Notes under the pieces: generated by a model
Database searches by the model: none
What the model saw: the letters and a program-made list of their open reading frames with translations, nothing else
What the model was told of the DNA's origin: nothing
From: an uncultured Faecalibacterium sp.
GTDB taxonomy: Bacteria; Bacillota; Clostridia; Oscillospirales; Ruminococcaceae
DNA length: 21,072 bases
Assembly (NCBI GenBank): GCA_934540955.1
Contig: CAKTCY010000038.1
Location: forward strand, 1-21,072
Reading direction: 5' to 3'
Translations under genes and position numbers: made by a program
Part shown: piece by piece, positions 18,969 through 21,072 of the stretch
How positions within the stretch are numbered: position 1 is the first letter of the stretch
How the letters are laid out: the number at the start of each line of letters is the position of its first letter

Positions 18969-20171
18969 TCAATTCGTCAAAAAGATAATTTTTTGACGAT
19001 ATATCCCGCCCATTGGCTCCGGTTTTGCCCTGCACAGTGCGCCAAGGTCGCTGGCTCTGCTCTGGGCAGCAGCCATTTGGGCGCAGGTCTCGTTTTCCCG
19101 CGCCAGCCGCGCCAGCGAGTGGGACAGTGGCAGCGCCGTCTCCCCGGGCAGGGGCAGCGCCTCCTTGCGCGCACCCAGCAGGTGCAGGTAGGGCGGCAGC
19201 GCCGGGGTCTGGGCGGTGTAGCCCAGTGCCGCATCCATCGCCAGCCGCCGCATCCGCGCCCGGGGGTAGCGCACGGTGGTCAGGGCGTCCAGCAGGGCGG
19301 GCAGGCTTGCGGTCTCCCGCACAGCGTTTTCCAGCCGGTGCTCCAACCCCTCGGACACCCCGCGCACCGCGGCAAAGGGGGCTTGCTCTGCGCAGGCTGC
19401 CCGCAGCAGCGCCAACTCGCAGTGTCCCATGACCGCAAAATCCGTATACCTTCCGTCATATTCTGCCTGTATATACAGTTTTAGGGCTTTTTCTGGCACA
19501 TACGGTGCCAGTGCCGCCGCGCCGCCCTCCTCCCAGAGCGCCCGCAGGGCACTGGCGCTGGCAAAGGCTGCATGAGCACTTTCGGTCAGCGCCTGCCCAT
19601 GGTCTGCTCCCTGCCGGGGCAGGGCGATGGGCTGCATTTCTACATTTTGTTCTATGATAGCCTTACAATACTCTACGGCAAGATTATTATTGGGCTTGTC
19701 CAGCAGGGCGGCAACATCCGACCCCGGGCACAGCGCCTGCACCGCCGCCTGCCGGGCGGCGGCAAAGCTGCGCGCCCCGGCGGCAAGCTGCTGCCTGAGC
19801 GCGGTGCGGTATTCCTCGCTGCACAGCACCCGGGCAGCCTTTTGCAGCAGGGCGGTGTCCGGGGTCTCTGCCCCAAAGACCAGCGCATCGCACCCGGCAG
19901 CGGCCAGAATCCGCACCCCCGCCCGGGCAAAGGCCTCGGCACCGGCGCAGGCGCAGGGCGCGGGCAGAGCAAACACAAGGTCTGCCCCGCAGGCCAGCGC
20001 CGCCTGTACCCGCACCGTCTCCGGCAACAGCGGCAGCGCGCCCCGCTGGGTAAGCCCGCAGCTCATGGCCACGGCCACTCGCTGCGCCCCCAGCGCCCGC
20101 GCCTGCGCCAGCTGCCATGCATGACCGTTGTGGAAGGGGTCGTACTCCGCAATGATGCCTGCAAACTTCAT
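18969..20171 (-). CDS. tmcAL: tRNA(Met) cytidine acetate ligase
   Basis: A 400-residue enzyme of the TmcAL (YlbM) family, which uses ATP and acetate to form N4-acetylcytidine at the wobble position of elongator tRNA-Met. The N-terminal nucleotidyltransferase-type fold has GIIAEYDPFHNGH with the HxGH motif. Later KPNNNLAVEYCKAI and SASALR (usual SAT/SIR region) are seen. The usual MSGNFxQRGEPA segment reads MSCGLTQRGALPLL, a clear divergence in a conserved loop. The length is normal. The ATG at 20171 has AAAAGGAGC upstream; the upstream extension of the frame runs through non-coding sequence. It is divergent from ackA, the acetate kinase gene. Confidence 0.92.
   Translation of the reverse strand: MKFAGIIAEYDPFHNGHAWQLAQARALGAQRVAVAMSCGLTQRGALPLLPETVRVQAALACGADLVFALPAPCACAGAEAFARAGVRILAAAGCDALVFGAETPDTALLQKAARVLCSEEYRTALRQQLAAGARSFAAARQAAVQALCPGSDVAALLDKPNNNLAVEYCKAIIEQNVEMQPIALPRQGADHGQALTESAHAAFASASALRALWEEGGAAALAPYVPEKALKLYIQAEYDGRYTDFAVMGHCELALLRAACAEQAPFAAVRGVSEGLEHRLENAVRETASLPALLDALTTVRYPRARMRRLAMDAALGYTAQTPALPPYLHLLGARKEALPLPGETALPLSHSLARLARENETCAQMAAAQSRASDLGALCRAKPEPMGGIYRQKIIFLTN
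18974..18999. terminator. AT-rich inverted repeat at the end of tmcAL
   Basis: TCGTCAAAAA (18974-18983) and TTTTTGACGA (18990-18999) are perfect 10-bp arms with a six-base loop. They are encoded in the last codons of tmcAL and stop three bases before the stop codon. On the minus strand ATTGACAAAAAATAA follows, with no T-run, so it may be an mRNA-end hairpin or an operator rather than a true terminator. Confidence 0.4.
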
Positions 20172-20257
20172 GGAACTGCTCCTTTTCGCCAAAAGATTGT
20201 TAAATTTATATCGGATATACAGAAAAATCGTACCGTTTCCGGGATTTGTGGGCAGGA

Positions 20258-20276
20258 TGTACAAAAACCTTGTACA
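20258..20276. promoter_or_regulatory. Palindrome between tmcAL and ackA
   Basis: TGTACAA-AAACC-TTGTACA is a perfect 7-bp inverted repeat with a five-base centre, about 30 bases upstream of the ackA -35 box and about 85 bases from the tmcAL start. It looks like an operator for a dimeric regulator. It does not match the Rex or CopY consensus sequences I know. Confidence 0.45.
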
Positions 20277-20306
20277 CAAGTTTTACCGCTTTGCCCGGGT
20301 TGCGCC

Positions 20307-20335
20307 TTGAAAAGCCGCCACACCTATTATATAAT
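20307..20335 (+). promoter_or_regulatory. ackA promoter
   Basis: TTGAAA (20307-20312), a 17-base spacer and TATAAT (20330-20335). The leader is about 75 bases with no clear structure. Confidence 0.88.
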
Positions 20336-20416
20336 AAACATAGGAATCTGTAAAATTCTGTCCGCAGGTTTTTTTCAGGCTGCGGACGGTACAAAAATTT
20401 TCAGGAGGCAACACAG

Positions 20417-21072
20417 ATGAAGGTTCTGGTTATTAACTGCGGTTCTTCTTCCCTGAAGTATCAGCTGATCGATATGGACGGCGAGAAGGTGCTGTGCAAA
20501 GGCCTGTGCGAGCGCATTGGCATGGAGAGCAGCATGATCACTCACGAGGCCAACGGCACCAAGGCTACCACCCCGGCGATCTTCCCCACCCACACCGAGG
20601 CTTTTGCCGAGGTCGTGAAGAAGATGACCACCGGCGCCGGCAAGTGCATTGATGACGTGAGCGAGATCGACGCCATCGGCCACCGCGTCGTGCACGGCGG
20701 CGAGAAGTTCAAGAGCAGCTGCCTGATCACCGATGAGGTCATCAGCACCCTGCGTGAGCTGAGCCCGCTGGCTCCTCTGCACAACCCCGCCGGTATTCTG
20801 GGTATCGAGGCCGCCCGCAAGGTGTTCGGCAACATTCCCATGGTGGCTGTGTTCGATACCGCCTTCCACAGCACCATGCCGCCGAAGGCCTATATGTACG
20901 CCATCCCCTACGAGTACTACGAGAAGTACGGCGTGCGCCGCTACGGCTTCCACGGCACCAGCCACAAGTACGTTGCCCACAAGGCAGCCGAGTACCTGGA
21001 GGAGCCCATTGAGCGCCTGAAGCTGATCACCTGCCACCTGGGCAACGGTTCTTCCATTGCCGCTGTGGACCA
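20417..21072 (+). CDS. ackA: Acetate kinase, N-terminal part (runs off the window)
   Basis: The first 218 codons of acetate kinase, which interconverts acetate plus ATP with acetyl phosphate plus ADP in the cytoplasm. Motifs: MKVLVINCGSSSLKYQLID (phosphate-binding N-terminal signature), GHRVVHGGEKF, PLAPLHNPAGILGI, VAVFDTAFHSTMP, YGFHGTSHKYVA and HLGNGSS at the edge. About 180 residues are missing at the 3' side. AGGAGG lies eight bases before the ATG. Codon use is strongly biased, like cysK, which fits high expression. The phosphotransacetylase gene is not visible, and a downstream partner cannot be judged. Confidence 0.97.
   Translation, partial: MKVLVINCGSSSLKYQLIDMDGEKVLCKGLCERIGMESSMITHEANGTKATTPAIFPTHTEAFAEVVKKMTTGAGKCIDDVSEIDAIGHRVVHGGEKFKSSCLITDEVISTLRELSPLAPLHNPAGILGIEAARKVFGNIPMVAVFDTAFHSTMPPKAYMYAIPYEYYEKYGVRRYGFHGTSHKYVAHKAAEYLEEPIERLKLITCHLGNGSSIAAVD

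Noticed and set aside
1..21072. CRISPR arrays, transposases, integrases or phage genes
   Set aside because: No regularly spaced repeats and no recognisable recombinase or phage protein were found on either strand. The three structured repeats are too far apart and too different for CRISPR.

Overview
The window looks like chromosome of a GC-rich gut Clostridia member. The best guess is Oscillospiraceae near Faecalibacterium, Gemmiger or Subdoligranulum. This rests on gene families typical of Firmicutes (IreB, TmcAL, LrgAB, AgrA/AgrC-type signalling, a DUF6110 protein beside a P-type ATPase), high GC, AGGAGG ribosome binding sites and consensus sigma-A promoters. The genus is inference, because there is no rRNA in the window.

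Layout. The 3' part of a tRNA-Leu(CAG) and its terminator open the window (1-110). A Mg2+ transporter gene, mgtE, follows (388-1764), then a small DUF6110 gene and a heavy-metal P-type ATPase (1965-4405). On the minus strand, reading from 8567 down to 4564, is the most interesting block. It has a strong promoter with two DtxR/IdeR-like operators, a secreted homologue of the Treponema Tp47 protein, a two-domain FMN-binding protein, a one-domain FMN-binding protein and a NapH/NosR-like membrane iron-sulfur protein. Next on the minus strand are lrgA-lrgB, a low-GC two-gene islet (9974-10724) between two identical 33-nt terminators, and an IscR/CymR-like Rrf2 regulator. That regulator is divergent from cysK across back-to-back consensus promoters. 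A dihydrouridine synthase gene, ireB (minus), acpS, a mazF-type toxin gene without an antitoxin, and a LytTR response regulator/GHKL kinase pair follow. A GltD-like flavoprotein and tmcAL lie on the minus strand. An acetate kinase gene runs off the right edge.

How parts may work together. The Tp47-like/FMN/NapH block reads as an iron-responsive redox system at the cell surface: electrons pass through a membrane 4Fe-4S protein to covalently flavinylated extracytoplasmic domains. A third TTAR-N6-CTAA site lies upstream of the DUF6110/P-type ATPase genes, so both loci may share one metal-dependent regulator. Rrf2 and cysK form a probable cysteine or Fe-S regulatory pair.

Beyond genes, three intergenic regions (4406-4502, 13501-13698, 15105-15318) carry copies of one structured repeat. 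It has two hairpins around a conserved AT-rich core. The stem sequences differ between copies but keep their pairing, and two copies carry roughly 110-130-nt insertions inside a hairpin loop. The lrgA gene appears to have ACG where its ATG start should be.
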